This document shows, in pieces, positions 51,300 through 60,930 of a stretch of 64,000 bases of DNA (within the stretch, counting starts at the first letter, position 1; the number at the start of each line of letters is the position of its first letter). A model generated the notes under the pieces. It saw nothing but the letters and a program-made list of their open reading frames with translations, was not told the DNA's origin and searched no databases. The DNA lies in contig MSGS01000062.1 in NCBI GenBank assembly GCA_001940855.1, positions 1 to 64,000 of the forward strand, in the 5' to 3' direction. The DNA comes from Christensenellaceae bacterium Phil1. GTDB lineage: Bacteria > Bacillota > Clostridia > Christensenellales > CAG-138. Both the position numbers and the translations under genes were made by a program.

Positions 51300-52466
51300 T
51301 TGGAACAGGTATTGCTTATTCGTTACGACGAAATTCACCTTAAGGGGCTGAACAGGCCGTTTTTTGAGCGCAAGCTGATAGAAGGCATAAAGCATTCGCT
51401 CAGCGGACTTAATGCGACTGTACATAAGGAACAAGGCCGGATATTCGTTTACGGCATAGCGGCGGAGGACAGGGACGAGGCAGTAGACAGGCTGACCCGC
51501 GTGTTCGGCGTGCATTCGATAAGCCCCGCCGTTGGCGTTGAAAAGGACTGGAACACGATAGTTGCCGCCGCGCGGGACATAACCGAAAAGGCGATCGGCA
51601 GCCGCGAAAGGGCAACGTTCAAATGCTTCTGCCGCCGTTCGGATAAGGGCTTTTTCATGAATTCGGAAGAGATAAACCGCGAACTGGGCCACGAAATGCT
51701 TGAAGCTTTCCCAAACCTCAGCGTTGATATCAGAGAACCGGAAATAAAGCTTTGCGTGGAAATACGGGAAATGGCGTTCATATATGCTCAGGAGATAATG
51801 GGCGCTGGCGGAATGCCGACAGGTACGGCCGGACTTGCTACGCTGCTCATATCCGGCGGTATAGACAGCCCCGTTGCGGGATATATGATGGCGAGGCGCG
51901 GGCTGGAGCTTACAGCCGTGCATTTTTACAGCTATCCTTACACCAGCGAACGCGCGCGGGACAAGGTTGTTGACCTTGCCAAGATAGTTTCACGTTACAG
52001 CGGGCCGATAAAGCTGCACCTTGTGCCGTTTACCGAAATACAGCTTGCCATATACGAAAAATGCCCGCCCAAGGAGACAACGGTGCTCATGCGCAGGCTT
52101 ATGATGAAAATAGCCCAGCTTTGGGCGGAAAAGGACGGCGCCCGCGCCCTTATAACCGGCGAAGCGCTGGGCCAGGTGGCAAGTCAAACGCTCGAAAGCC
52201 TGTGCGTAACGGATGACGCGGTGACAATGCCTGTATTCCGCCCGCTGATAGGCTTCGATAAAAATGACATAGTCGCCATCGCAAAGAAGATAGATACTTT
52301 CAATACGTCCATACTTCCGTATGAGGATTGCTGCACGGTGTTTGTACCCCAGCATCCGGTAACCAAGCCGGAGGTGCAGAAGATGCGCGAAAGCGAGGCG
52401 CTTGTTGATTTCAGCGAAATGATACAGCGCGCGATAGAAAATACGGAAACCGTAACGGCGATATAA
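51300..52466 (+). CDS. thiI: tRNA 4-thiouridine synthase ThiI (no rhodanese domain)
   Basis: LIRYDEIHLKGLNRPFFERKLIEGIK; LLISGGIDSPVAGYMMARRGLELTAVHFYSYPYTSERA. Confidence 0.95.
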   Translation: MEQVLLIRYDEIHLKGLNRPFFERKLIEGIKHSLSGLNATVHKEQGRIFVYGIAAEDRDEAVDRLTRVFGVHSISPAVGVEKDWNTIVAAARDITEKAIGSRERATFKCFCRRSDKGFFMNSEEINRELGHEMLEAFPNLSVDIREPEIKLCVEIREMAFIYAQEIMGAGGMPTGTAGLATLLISGGIDSPVAGYMMARRGLELTAVHFYSYPYTSERARDKVVDLAKIVSRYSGPIKLHLVPFTEIQLAIYEKCPPKETTVLMRRLMMKIAQLWAEKDGARALITGEALGQVASQTLESLCVTDDAVTMPVFRPLIGFDKNDIVAIAKKIDTFNTSILPYEDCCTVFVPQHPVTKPEVQKMRESEALVDFSEMIQRAIENTETVTAI

Positions 52467-53275
52467 TGGCTCCGCGCGGCATAAAAACGGCAGCGCTGGC
52501 GCTGATTGCGGCGATGGTGATAACGCTATTCTGTGCATGCACGGCTGACGACCCAGCGTGGGATGCGGCAACGCCGGACGAAACTCCGGCGGCGACCGCC
52601 GCGTCGGCGAACCCCAATGAAGAAAGGATGTATGACCGGCTGGAGCTGATGCGGCATGAGGAGCTGGTGGACGAGCAAAGCGTTATGATATGCCCTGCCG
52701 TTGCGGATGATGAATACGGCTATTTATCAACGCTTATCGCCATCCGTGTGCGCTCAAGAATAAGGAGCTATGACTATGCCGTATCTACGGCGTTCAGAAT
52801 AAAGTGCAATTCCAACGGCGTGCTTTCAATGCTGATAGGCTTTTACGATATGGAAACGGACGAGCTTATCGATAAGCTGCCGATAACCTATGACCTGGCG
52901 CTCGGAAGGGAGATACAGATACAGGATTGCTTTGAAGAAGGGGACGGCGCATGGCGGAGTGTACTCAGTGCCCGCGTGCAATCCGCAGCGGAAGGGCAGA
53001 ATATGACCCTTTTGAGCGATATTTTGCCCATAGAGGACGGCAGACCGTTTTATTTAACCGGAGCGGGCATAACAGTAATGTATCGCCCGTATGAAATAAC
53101 AACGGGGCTTGACCCGTGGCCGGAGCTTTCAATATCGTTGCCTGATTTGAAACGATGGCTAAAGGATGGCGGAGCGGCGGACAGACTGCTTAATACGGAG
53201 GATACGGAAACGGAAGTGCCGTGGGATGAATACGGCGCGGATACCGAAGAAATGAACGGAGATTTATCGGCGTAA
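52466..53275 (+). CDS. lipoprotein, DUF3298-like domain
   Basis: Lipobox LFCAC; YLSTLIAIRVRSRIRSYDYAVSTAFRIKC...GREIQIQDCFEEG. Confidence 0.65.
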   Translation: MAPRGIKTAALALIAAMVITLFCACTADDPAWDAATPDETPAATAASANPNEERMYDRLELMRHEELVDEQSVMICPAVADDEYGYLSTLIAIRVRSRIRSYDYAVSTAFRIKCNSNGVLSMLIGFYDMETDELIDKLPITYDLALGREIQIQDCFEEGDGAWRSVLSARVQSAAEGQNMTLLSDILPIEDGRPFYLTGAGITVMYRPYEITTGLDPWPELSISLPDLKRWLKDGGAADRLLNTEDTETEVPWDEYGADTEEMNGDLSA

Positions 53276-53308
53276 AACATACGCAGCTTATACGGAGGTG
53301 GAATAAAA

Positions 53309-53551
53309 ATGCGATGTTCATGCAGGGTATGCGGAACATATATGGTGCAGGTGGAGCACGGGCTGCAAAGTGGCTGCAAATGCCCGGATTGCGGCAACGA
53401 ATGCCACGACTGCATGGGAAGCGCACAGCCGCCGATGAGCGTTGAACAGCTGAGAGAAAGGCTGGAGTTCATGGCGCTTACGGGGCAGCTTGAAGGCGAC
53501 GGAGAGGAAGAATACGGCCGCAGCTATGCGGACGGTAAATACGATCAATAG
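53309..53551 (+). CDS. small double zinc-ribbon-like protein
   Basis: MRCSCRVCGTYMVQVEHGLQSGCKCPDCGNECHDCMG; good RBS. Confidence 0.65.
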   Translation: MRCSCRVCGTYMVQVEHGLQSGCKCPDCGNECHDCMGSAQPPMSVEQLRERLEFMALTGQLEGDGEEEYGRSYADGKYDQ

Positions 53552-53571
53552 ATATGCAAAAGGAGAAGAGC

Positions 53572-55026
53572 ATGTATTTATATAATTCGGCAACGCACAA
53601 AAAAGAAGAGTTCATACCCAACGATCCAAGCCTGGTAAAGATGTATACCTGCGGGCCTACGGTGTATCATTATGCGCACATAGGCAACCTGCGCAGCTAT
53701 ATAATGGAGGATGTGCTTGAAAAGTATCTGCGCTATATCGGATATCCCGTAAAGCGTGTTATGAACATAACGGACGTTGGTCACCTTACAAGCGACGCTG
53801 ACGAAGGCGATGATAAGATGCTCAAGGGCGCAAAGCGCGAGCATAAAACGGTTATGGAAATAGCCAAGTTCTACACGGACGCATTTTTTGATGACTGCAG
53901 AAAGCTGAACATAAAAAGGCCGGATGTTGTTCAGCCCGCCACGGGATGCATAGATGAATATATAAAGATAATAACCAAGCTTATCGATACGGGCTATGCG
54001 TATTTCAGCAACGGCAACGTGTATTTCGATACTTCAAAGCTGGATAAATACTATGTATTCAATGAGCATAAGGAAGAGGATCTTGCCGTTGGTGTGCGCG
54101 AAGGCGTGGAGGAGGACACCAACAAGCGCAATAAGAATGACTTTGTGCTGTGGTTTACCAAATCCAAGTTTGAGGATCAGGCGCTCAAGTGGGATTCCCC
54201 GTGGGGAACGGGCTACCCCGGCTGGCATATAGAATGCACTGGTATATCGCTCAAATACCTTGGCGAAAACCTTGACATACATTGCGGCGGTATAGACAAT
54301 GCTTTCCCGCACCATACCAACGAAATAGCGCAATCTGAAAGCTACATTGGTCATCCTTGGTGCAAATACTGGATGCACGTTATGCATCTGAATACCGCAA
54401 GCGGAAAAATGTCCAAATCAAAGGGAGAGTTCCTTACCGTATCCCTGCTTGAGGAAAAGGGTTACGATCCGCTGTGCTATCGCTTGTTCTGCCTGCAGAG
54501 CCATTACAGGCGCAATCTTGTGTTTACATGGGAAAACCTTGATAACGCTGCGGGAACATACCAAAAGCTTATTGCAAAGGTAGCGGCGCTGAAGAACGAC
54601 GGCGGCGAAATAGATAACGAGGCCGTTGCGGCGCTGAGGGAAAGGTTCAACGCGGCCCTTGGCAACGACCTTAATACGTCCCTTGCCGTTACCGCGCTTT
54701 ACGATGTGCTTAAATATAAGACCAACGATGCCACGAAGCTGTTCATGCTGGGTGATTTTGACAAGGTGCTGAGCCTTGACCTTATAAAGAAGGCTGATGA
54801 GGTACGCAAGCGCGCCGCGGCGGCTGCAAAGCCCACGGCCGGCGTATACAGCATTTTGGCTGAGGAAGGCAGCGAGGACGCCGAAGTGACGGCGAAGATA
54901 CAGGCGCGTTACGAAGCGAAGAAGGCGAAGAACTTTGCCGAGGCCGACCGCATACGCGATGAGCTTAAAGCGCAGGGCATAGAGATAACGGATATACCCG
55001 GCGGCGCAAGATGGAAGCGCATATGA
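53572..55026 (+). CDS. cysS: cysteinyl-tRNA synthetase
   Basis: [75 protein letters not shown]. Confidence 0.96.
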   Translation: MYLYNSATHKKEEFIPNDPSLVKMYTCGPTVYHYAHIGNLRSYIMEDVLEKYLRYIGYPVKRVMNITDVGHLTSDADEGDDKMLKGAKREHKTVMEIAKFYTDAFFDDCRKLNIKRPDVVQPATGCIDEYIKIITKLIDTGYAYFSNGNVYFDTSKLDKYYVFNEHKEEDLAVGVREGVEEDTNKRNKNDFVLWFTKSKFEDQALKWDSPWGTGYPGWHIECTGISLKYLGENLDIHCGGIDNAFPHHTNEIAQSESYIGHPWCKYWMHVMHLNTASGKMSKSKGEFLTVSLLEEKGYDPLCYRLFCLQSHYRRNLVFTWENLDNAAGTYQKLIAKVAALKNDGGEIDNEAVAALRERFNAALGNDLNTSLAVTALYDVLKYKTNDATKLFMLGDFDKVLSLDLIKKADEVRKRAAAAAKPTAGVYSILAEEGSEDAEVTAKIQARYEAKKAKNFAEADRIRDELKAQGIEITDIPGGARWKRI

Positions 55027-55036
55027 AATGAATTGA

Positions 55037-55076
55037 AATATCCCCCGTGCCGATAGTGGCTCGGGGGATATCTTTT
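55037..55076. terminator. terminator between cysS and convergent spore-coat genes
   Basis: ATATCCCCCG...CGGGGGATAT plus T run. Confidence 0.7.
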
Positions 55077-55104
55077 GCCGCGCAAGGCGGCGCTGATCCT
55101 AATT

Positions 55105-55398
55105 TCAGAAACCGGTCTGCTGCCTGAGCGTATCCATATCCTGCTTGGCGGTTGTGATGTCGCTTTGCGGGGCCTGCTTGGTTTTGTAGAAGCCGCGCTG
55201 ATTCATCTGCTCGAATATGGCAAGCTGATCCGCGGAGCATTCAACAAGGTTGTTCGCAAGCAAACCCCTCAAATTTGCGCAGGAGGATTCGCTTATGTCG
55301 CTGGCGTATTCTTTTACCAGCTGTTTTTCGCTTGAAAGGAGATCACTCAAAATCTCCTGTTCGCTCATGTTGGGGCGGGAATTAAACGTGCTGTTCAT
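55105..55398 (-). CDS. spore coat protein (CotF-like)
   Basis: MSEQEILSDLLSSEKQLVKEYASDISESSCANLRGLLANNLVECSADQLAIFEQMNQRGFYKTKQA. Confidence 0.8.
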   Translation of the reverse strand: MNSTFNSRPNMSEQEILSDLLSSEKQLVKEYASDISESSCANLRGLLANNLVECSADQLAIFEQMNQRGFYKTKQAPQSDITTAKQDMDTLRQQTGF

Positions 55399-55414
55399 GC
55401 GTGGTTCCTCCTTC

Positions 55415-55645
55415 TTAGCTATGGCTGCGCAGATAGTTGTCCAGCGAGTCGAAATGCTGCTTGTGGTGCTGCGCTGCGCGGTTGGCTATGTCTTTAAGCG
55501 TTTGATCGCTGAGCCATTCGGAGCATACGCGGCACTTTTTATAAGCAAGCGCTTCGTGGTGCATCTGGTCCTGGATTATGCCCAGGTTTTTCGTGTCCAT
55601 CCCCGCGCCCTGTGCCTGGGGATTGCCGTTTTGGTCAAGGGTCAT
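55415..55645 (-). CDS. small CotF-related protein
   Basis: DQMHHEALAYKKCRVCSEWLSDQTLKDIANRAAQHHKQHFDSLDNYL; pairs with CotF-like gene. Confidence 0.65.
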   Translation of the reverse strand: MTLDQNGNPQAQGAGMDTKNLGIIQDQMHHEALAYKKCRVCSEWLSDQTLKDIANRAAQHHKQHFDSLDNYLRSHS

Positions 55646-55804
55646 GTTTTTTCCTCCTGAATCAAGATCTTTTTTGCCGAATGACGGCGGCAATTTTTAC
55701 TGTGCCGCGAATCATTGGGCAAGTTTAGTATTGCTAAAATGCCGTTTGCTTATTATGATTAAAGGTAGCAATACGGCCACGATAAGGCGGCGGAGGAATT
55801 TTTT

Positions 55805-56320
55805 ATGAAGAAAAACAGGCTTGCAAGCTCGCCGATGGATGCGGCGCTTGATTACCTTTCAGACAGGGCGCGCACCGTGCGCGAGGTTGAGGAAAAGCTT
55901 GATTCACTAAACTATGGCGAATACGAAGTGAATCAGGTTATAAGCAGGCTGATAGAGCTTAAATATCTTGACGATGAAAAATATGCGGCGGATTTCATCG
56001 CGACCCGCCTTGCTACAAAGCCAATAAGCAGAAAAAAGCTTTGGACGCAGCTATATGCACATAAGCTTTCAAAGGATGTTATAAACGCCGCGCTTGAGGC
56101 TGTAACGCCCGAAACGGAGCAGGAAAATGCACTTGCCGTGGCGAAAAAGTTTGACGCTCAGTTCGCTTCGCTTGAAGAACACGAGCGTAAGCAGCGCGTT
56201 ACGCGCCGGCTTATGGGCCGCGGCTTTGGATACGACGCGGCAAAGTGCGCGCTGGAAACGATATTCGACAATGCCGATGATGTGGATTTCTCCTGCGCGG
56301 ATGATGAGGACGGCGAATAA
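55805..56320 (+). CDS. recX: regulatory protein RecX
   Basis: ALDYLSDRARTVREVEEKLDSLNYGEYEVNQVISRLIELKYLDDEKYAADFIATR. Confidence 0.92.
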   Translation: MKKNRLASSPMDAALDYLSDRARTVREVEEKLDSLNYGEYEVNQVISRLIELKYLDDEKYAADFIATRLATKPISRKKLWTQLYAHKLSKDVINAALEAVTPETEQENALAVAKKFDAQFASLEEHERKQRVTRRLMGRGFGYDAAKCALETIFDNADDVDFSCADDEDGE

Positions 56321-56326
56321 CAAAAA

Positions 56327-57184
56327 ATGGAACAGCTAACGTTTGAAAAGATAAAGGCGCTGATTGGCGAAAGAAAGCCGACCGCTAATAAGGGAGATAA
56401 CGGCCGCGCGCTTATAATCGCGGGCAGCGAACTGATGAGCGGGGCTGCGCTCATGTGCGCGGCGGCAGCGCTGCGCGCGGGCGTAGGCACGCTGAAGGCC
56501 GTTGTGCCAAACGGGGCGCGGCAGGCGTTTTACAGCGTGCCTGAATGCATGTGCATTGCGTTCGGCGGCGAGAAATGGAATGAGCTTGACGAAAACTTCA
56601 TAGCGCCGTATATTGCCGAAGCGAGCGCCATATGCGTAGGCCCCGGCATGGGTAAGGACAGCGGGGTTGAAAACACGGTGCGGCTTGCGCTTGCGGCAAA
56701 AAAGCCGATTGTGATAGATGCGGATGGGCTGAATGCGCTTTCCCACATAGAGAATATTGCAAATATGCTGCACGATAAGGCCGTGCTTACGCCGCACATA
56801 GGCGAAATGGCGCGGCTTACGGGGCTTAGCACGGCATACATAAAAGAAAATCAGGCGGAAGTGGCCGCAAAGTATGCCAAACAATGGGGCTGCACCGTGC
56901 TGCTCAAATCATTCCGAAGCGTTATAGCCTGCCACGATGGGCGAATCGCGCTGAACACAAACGGCAACAGCGGCCTTGCAAAGGGCGGCAGCGGGGATGT
57001 GCTCAGCGGCATAACGCTTGCCATGCTGAGCCAAGGGCTGGATACGTTCGGCGCGGCGTGTGCGGGGGCGTATACGCTTGGCGCGAGCGCGGACAAGGCA
57101 ATGGCGCTGCTGAAGGAGCGCATGCTTATGGCGCGGGATGTTACGGACGCGGTTGAACAAACGGTAAACAAATTGTTTGAATAA
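56327..57184 (+). CDS. nnrD: ADP/ATP-dependent NAD(P)H-hydrate dehydratase
   Basis: NKGDNGRALIIAGSELMSGAALMCAAAALRAGVGTLKAVVPNGAR; LTPHIGEMARLTGLS; GLAKGGSGDVLSGITLAML. Confidence 0.93.
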   Translation: MEQLTFEKIKALIGERKPTANKGDNGRALIIAGSELMSGAALMCAAAALRAGVGTLKAVVPNGARQAFYSVPECMCIAFGGEKWNELDENFIAPYIAEASAICVGPGMGKDSGVENTVRLALAAKKPIVIDADGLNALSHIENIANMLHDKAVLTPHIGEMARLTGLSTAYIKENQAEVAAKYAKQWGCTVLLKSFRSVIACHDGRIALNTNGNSGLAKGGSGDVLSGITLAMLSQGLDTFGAACAGAYTLGASADKAMALLKERMLMARDVTDAVEQTVNKLFE

Positions 57185-57212
57185 ACAAACAAATTCAAGG
57201 AGGAAAAGAAAA

Positions 57213-58379
57213 ATGCTCTTATTGAAAAACGGAAACGTGATGACAATGGCAGGCCCGGCGTTCGTGGGCGACGTGGCTATAGAAAACGGCAAAATAGTCG
57301 CCGTGGGCCAGAGCCTTTCGTACAGCGATGCGGAAGTGCGTGACGTTACCGGCATGACCGTTATGCCCGGCATAGTTGATCCGCATTGCCACATAGGCAT
57401 GTGGGAGGACGCGATGGGCTTTGAAGGCGCGGACGGGAATGAATGCACAAATCCCATAACTCCCGAGCTTAGGGCGATAGATGCCATAAATCCATACGAC
57501 CGCTGCTTTGAGGAGGCGGCTGCGGGCGGCGTGACCACCTGCGTGACAGGCCCCGGCAGCGCGAACGTTATAGGCGGACAGTTCGTGGCGATAAAGACAT
57601 ATGGCGACAGTGTAGAGGATATGGTACTGCGCTTTCCCGTGGCTGTAAAGGCAGCCTTTGGCGAAAACCCCAAGCGGGTATATGATGGCAAAAATCAGAC
57701 CCCTTCTACCAGAATGGCTACAGCCGCCCTTATGCGCAAGGCGCTTGTTGAGGCGCAGGAATACAACGAAAAGCTTAAAAAGGGCAAGGCCGACCCCGAA
57801 AAGATGCCCGAAAGGAATCTTGGCAAGGAGATACTGGCGCGCGTGATACGCCGCGAGCTGCCCATGAAGATACATGCGCACCGTGCGGACGATATACTTA
57901 CCGCCATACGCATATGCCGCGAATTTAAGCTGCGCTACACGCTTGACCATTGCACGGAAGGCTATCTTATAACCGATAAGCTTAAAGAGGCGCTCGGCGA
58001 GGACTGCGAAGGCATAATAGTTGGGCCGTTGCTTACCGAGCGCAGCAAGATAGAGCTGAAGAACCTTTCCTTCAAGGCGCCTAAGGTGCTGGAGCAGGCG
58101 GGCATAGAATACGCAATGATGACAGATCACCCCGTTACACCGGAGCAGTATCTGCCAATATGCACGGCCATTGCCGTGCGCGAAGGTGCAAGTGAGGAAG
58201 GCGCACTAAAGGCCATAACCATAAACGCGGCCAAGATAACCGGTATAGCGGACAGGGTTGGCTCCATAGAAGTAGGCAAGGATGCGGACATAGCCGTGTT
58301 CAGCGGCCACCCGTTCGATTTCCGCTCTCGCTGCGTGCTTACGCTGGTAAACGGCAAAGTGGCGCATGAGGAAGCATAA
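57213..58379 (+). CDS. amidohydrolase family protein
   Basis: MTVMPGIVDPHCHIGMWEDAMGF; MKIHAHRADDILTAIRI; GSIEVGKDADIAVFSGHPFDFRSRCVLTLVNGKV. Confidence 0.9.
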   Translation: MLLLKNGNVMTMAGPAFVGDVAIENGKIVAVGQSLSYSDAEVRDVTGMTVMPGIVDPHCHIGMWEDAMGFEGADGNECTNPITPELRAIDAINPYDRCFEEAAAGGVTTCVTGPGSANVIGGQFVAIKTYGDSVEDMVLRFPVAVKAAFGENPKRVYDGKNQTPSTRMATAALMRKALVEAQEYNEKLKKGKADPEKMPERNLGKEILARVIRRELPMKIHAHRADDILTAIRICREFKLRYTLDHCTEGYLITDKLKEALGEDCEGIIVGPLLTERSKIELKNLSFKAPKVLEQAGIEYAMMTDHPVTPEQYLPICTAIAVREGASEEGALKAITINAAKITGIADRVGSIEVGKDADIAVFSGHPFDFRSRCVLTLVNGKVAHEEA

Positions 58380-58401
58380 AACCGCATAAAAAGTACATAA
58401 C

Positions 58402-58438
58402 AAAAGGCATCTGTCAAACAAACGACGGATGCCTTTTT
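58402..58438 (+). terminator. rho-independent terminator after amidohydrolase
   Basis: AAAAGGCATCtGTC...GACGGATGCCTTTTT. Confidence 0.75.
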
Positions 58439-58710
58439 ATTGTTAAATAATCACATGCGGTTTGAATATTGCTTGCACTTTTCGCTGAGTTCTTCCATAA
58501 AGGATAAATCTGCATACTCTTAAATATAGAAAATTTTACAACAAATAGGCGGCTTTTGCAATAGTTCAGCGTTACGTTTTGCCATTTTTTCGCGTCGTAA
58601 TCACTTATGCATATTGACTTATGGTGCCAAAACTCATAATTAACGGTAAAAATGCGAACTGCTGCGCAGTCGGATGAGCAGTCCGCAAAAGCGTTGTTAG
58701 GAGGAATCCA

Positions 58711-58866
58711 AGTACGGCTAAAGGTGAAAACATATTCAAACGGAAGGATGGACGCTGGGAGGCGCGTTACGGCAAAGAGCACAACGCGGCAGGCAAGCTG
58801 AAATACGGCTTTTGCTACGGCAAAACATATGATAGACCAGCCTATGGCAGTTGGGTGCAACGCTGA
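58711..58866 (+). pseudogene. truncated N-terminus of a tyrosine-type phage/transposon integrase
   Basis: In-frame translation STAKGENIFKRKDGRWEARYGKEHNAAGKLKYGFCYGKTYDRPAYGSWVQR*; resembles integrase N-terminal arm-binding domain; no ATG, homology stops at KTY. Confidence 0.75.
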
Positions 58867-59011
58867 CCCTGATGACATGAAAAGCTTGATTGAAATGGGA
58901 TATTTTACGGTTGAGGGGGCTTGCACCATTTCAGTTCCCGGTGAAGGCCCAATCAAAGGTTGGGACACGACTTGCTACCACAGCAACGTCCAGACGGCGT
59001 TCACGTCCTGA
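58829..59011 (+). CDS. small ORF ahead of HprK-like kinase; candidate precursor peptide or debris
   Basis: MIDQPMAVGCNADPDDMKSLIEMGYFTVEGACTISVPGEGPIKGWDTTCYHSNVQTAFTS; no clear RBS. Confidence 0.3.
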   Translation: MIDQPMAVGCNADPDDMKSLIEMGYFTVEGACTISVPGEGPIKGWDTTCYHSNVQTAFTS

Positions 59012-59013
59012 CA

Positions 59014-59712
59014 GTGGAGCGAAGAGATTACAGGTATAACATGACGATAGGGGGCCTGGTGCTTGAGATCAGGTCTCCTATATCGCTGAACTTGCCGGAG
59101 AGCTTCCGGCCGCTCATGGCGGCGCAATCCGGCGGGAGGAAAGATTGCACAATAACGGTTCATGTGAGCGGCATGAACGATTACGCGGTAAACGAGGGGG
59201 ACATAACGCGGCGCTTTCGCCTGAGTGAAGGCGAATGTGTTGTGCGCACGGAGGCAGGCGGCAATGCGGACGATGTTCATATTGCAATACCCGCTTCCTT
59301 TGCGACAAGCTTTGCGCGTAATGCTAATTGGCTGCTGTATTTGGCCATGGAAAGGCCGCTGCTGAAGTATGGGCGCATAGTGGTGCATGCATCGGCGGTG
59401 ATATACGGCGGCGAAGCGTATTTGTTTTCTGCACCTTCGGGTGGCGGGAAATCCACGCAGGCAGACATATGGCACGATAAGCGCGGTGCAGAAATACTAA
59501 ACGGCGACAAGGTGATATTGCGGCCAACGCATGGCGGAGTCATAGCATACGGCAGTCCAATTGCGGGCAGTTCCGGCATTTATGTAAATAAGAGTGCGCC
59601 GGTTCGCGCTATATGCATGATAGATAAGGCATATGCTACCATGCGGAATGCTGCCGCATTTGGGCACATCGCTAAGAAAAGCAAACTTTACACAGATTTG
59701 GACAGATTTTGA
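59014..59712 (+). pseudogene. HPr kinase/PEPCK-like kinase, C-terminally truncated
   Basis: VVHASAVIYGGEAYLFSAPSGGGKSTQADIWHDKRGAEILNGDKVIL (P-loop); recognisable homology ends near ICMIDKA (~59628). Confidence 0.7.
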
Positions 59713-59887
59713 GCAAACAATAAAAGCACAGATGCTTCCTGAAAAGTGCTCTTCATGTGCTAAGAAGATACTTTGTCCGGTTTGCATTGCAGTAACGCAA
59801 TCGCAAAATGTTGTTCCCGATGCGCTGTGTCAGTATTGCGATAGTTATATGGCTGAATTTAACACTATAATTAAAAACAAAATATGA
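59633..59887 (+). pseudogene. C-terminal SPASM domain of a radical SAM peptide maturase (N-terminal domain missing)
   Basis: PCGMLPHLGTSLRKANFTQIWTDFEQTIKAQMLPEKCSSCAKKILCPVCIAVTQSQNVVPDALCQYCDSYM; no CxxxCxxC radical SAM core in window. Confidence 0.7.
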
Positions 59888-60779
59888 TGAGTACAAAGAA
59901 CAGCTTGTATAATCGCTGCATTGCCGAAGGTAAGCAAGGTCTGCTGGCGCCGAGAAGAACGCGCCTCTGACGGCGGAAAATGTGGCGGCTGGCAGTCATA
60001 AGCGCGTATGGTGGCGCTGTGCCGAGGGACACTCATGGCAAAGTGAGGTGCGCGTAAGGTTCGGCGGGGCAAAATGCCCGTTTTGTGCACAGCGATCCTT
60101 ATGCAGCGGAAACAACGACCTTGCCACATTAATGCCCGATATAGCGGCGCAATGGGATAATGATAAAAATGGAAGTTTACGCCCGAGCAACGTGCTGCCG
60201 GGGAGCAGCCGCTATGTATGGTGGAGCTGCGAAAATGGACATTCATGGCGGGCAAGGATAATAAGCCGCACCAATGGGAATGGATGCCCAATTTGTGCAG
60301 GGAAAAGCGTGCAAAGCGGCATAAATGATTTAAGTACAATGTATCCGAAAATAGCGGAGGAATGGAACACGCAGCGAAACGGCAACCTTATGCCAAACAT
60401 GGTAACAGCATATAGCAACAAAAAAGTATGATGGCGATGCAAAGCGGGGCATGAATGGCAGGCTGTAATAGCGGCGCGGACAACTCAGAATTCAGCATGC
60501 CCATATTGCGCCGGGAAACGCGTATTGAGCGGGTTTAATGATCTTGCAACGGTATATCCGAATATTGCCGCGCAGTGGGACGGAGAACTTAACGGGAACC
60601 TTACACCAAATATGGTGTTGCCTGGAAGTCATAAGCGTGTGTGGTGGAAATGCGGCGATGGGCATGTATGGAAGGCGGCGGTGTTTTCCCGCACAGGCAA
60701 AGCCAAGTGCGGCTGCCCGGTATGCGCAGGAAGAATAAACAACCATATAAAAAACGGAAATACATTCATTCCAATTTGA
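59887..60779 (+). pseudogene. treble-clef/zinc-ribbon repeat protein (DUF4379-like) with frameshift and in-frame TGA
   Basis: Four repeats of VWWxC..GH.W at about 60006, 60216, 60426 and 60639; third reads V*WRC because TGG is TGA at 60429-60431; frame changes near 59945. Confidence 0.8.
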
Positions 60780-60930
60780 TATAAGTAGTCGATATGGGCA
60801 AACAACGCTTGATTTTTTGGCCCCAATAGCGTATTATTTGTAAAAAATTGGCCTCGGAGAGGATTTATGCTTGTAACTTGGTATGGTATAATGCTAAAAT
60901 ACTAAGGATAAGTCCTTATTGGAGGTTTAT

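Noticed and set aside
58829-59011. Confident lasso peptide precursor
   Set aside because: Lacks Thr at leader -2, no B/C maturation genes nearby, and no RBS; kept only as a speculative finding
60429-60431. Selenocysteine or UGA-Trp recoding in the zinc-ribbon gene
   Set aside because: No SECIS-like hairpin evident, TGA ends other genes normally, and the same gene also carries a frameshift; pseudogene is simpler
60006-60700. CRISPR or tandem-repeat array
   Set aside because: The ~210-bp periodicity is protein-level zinc-ribbon repeats with diverged nucleotides, no short direct repeats with spacers
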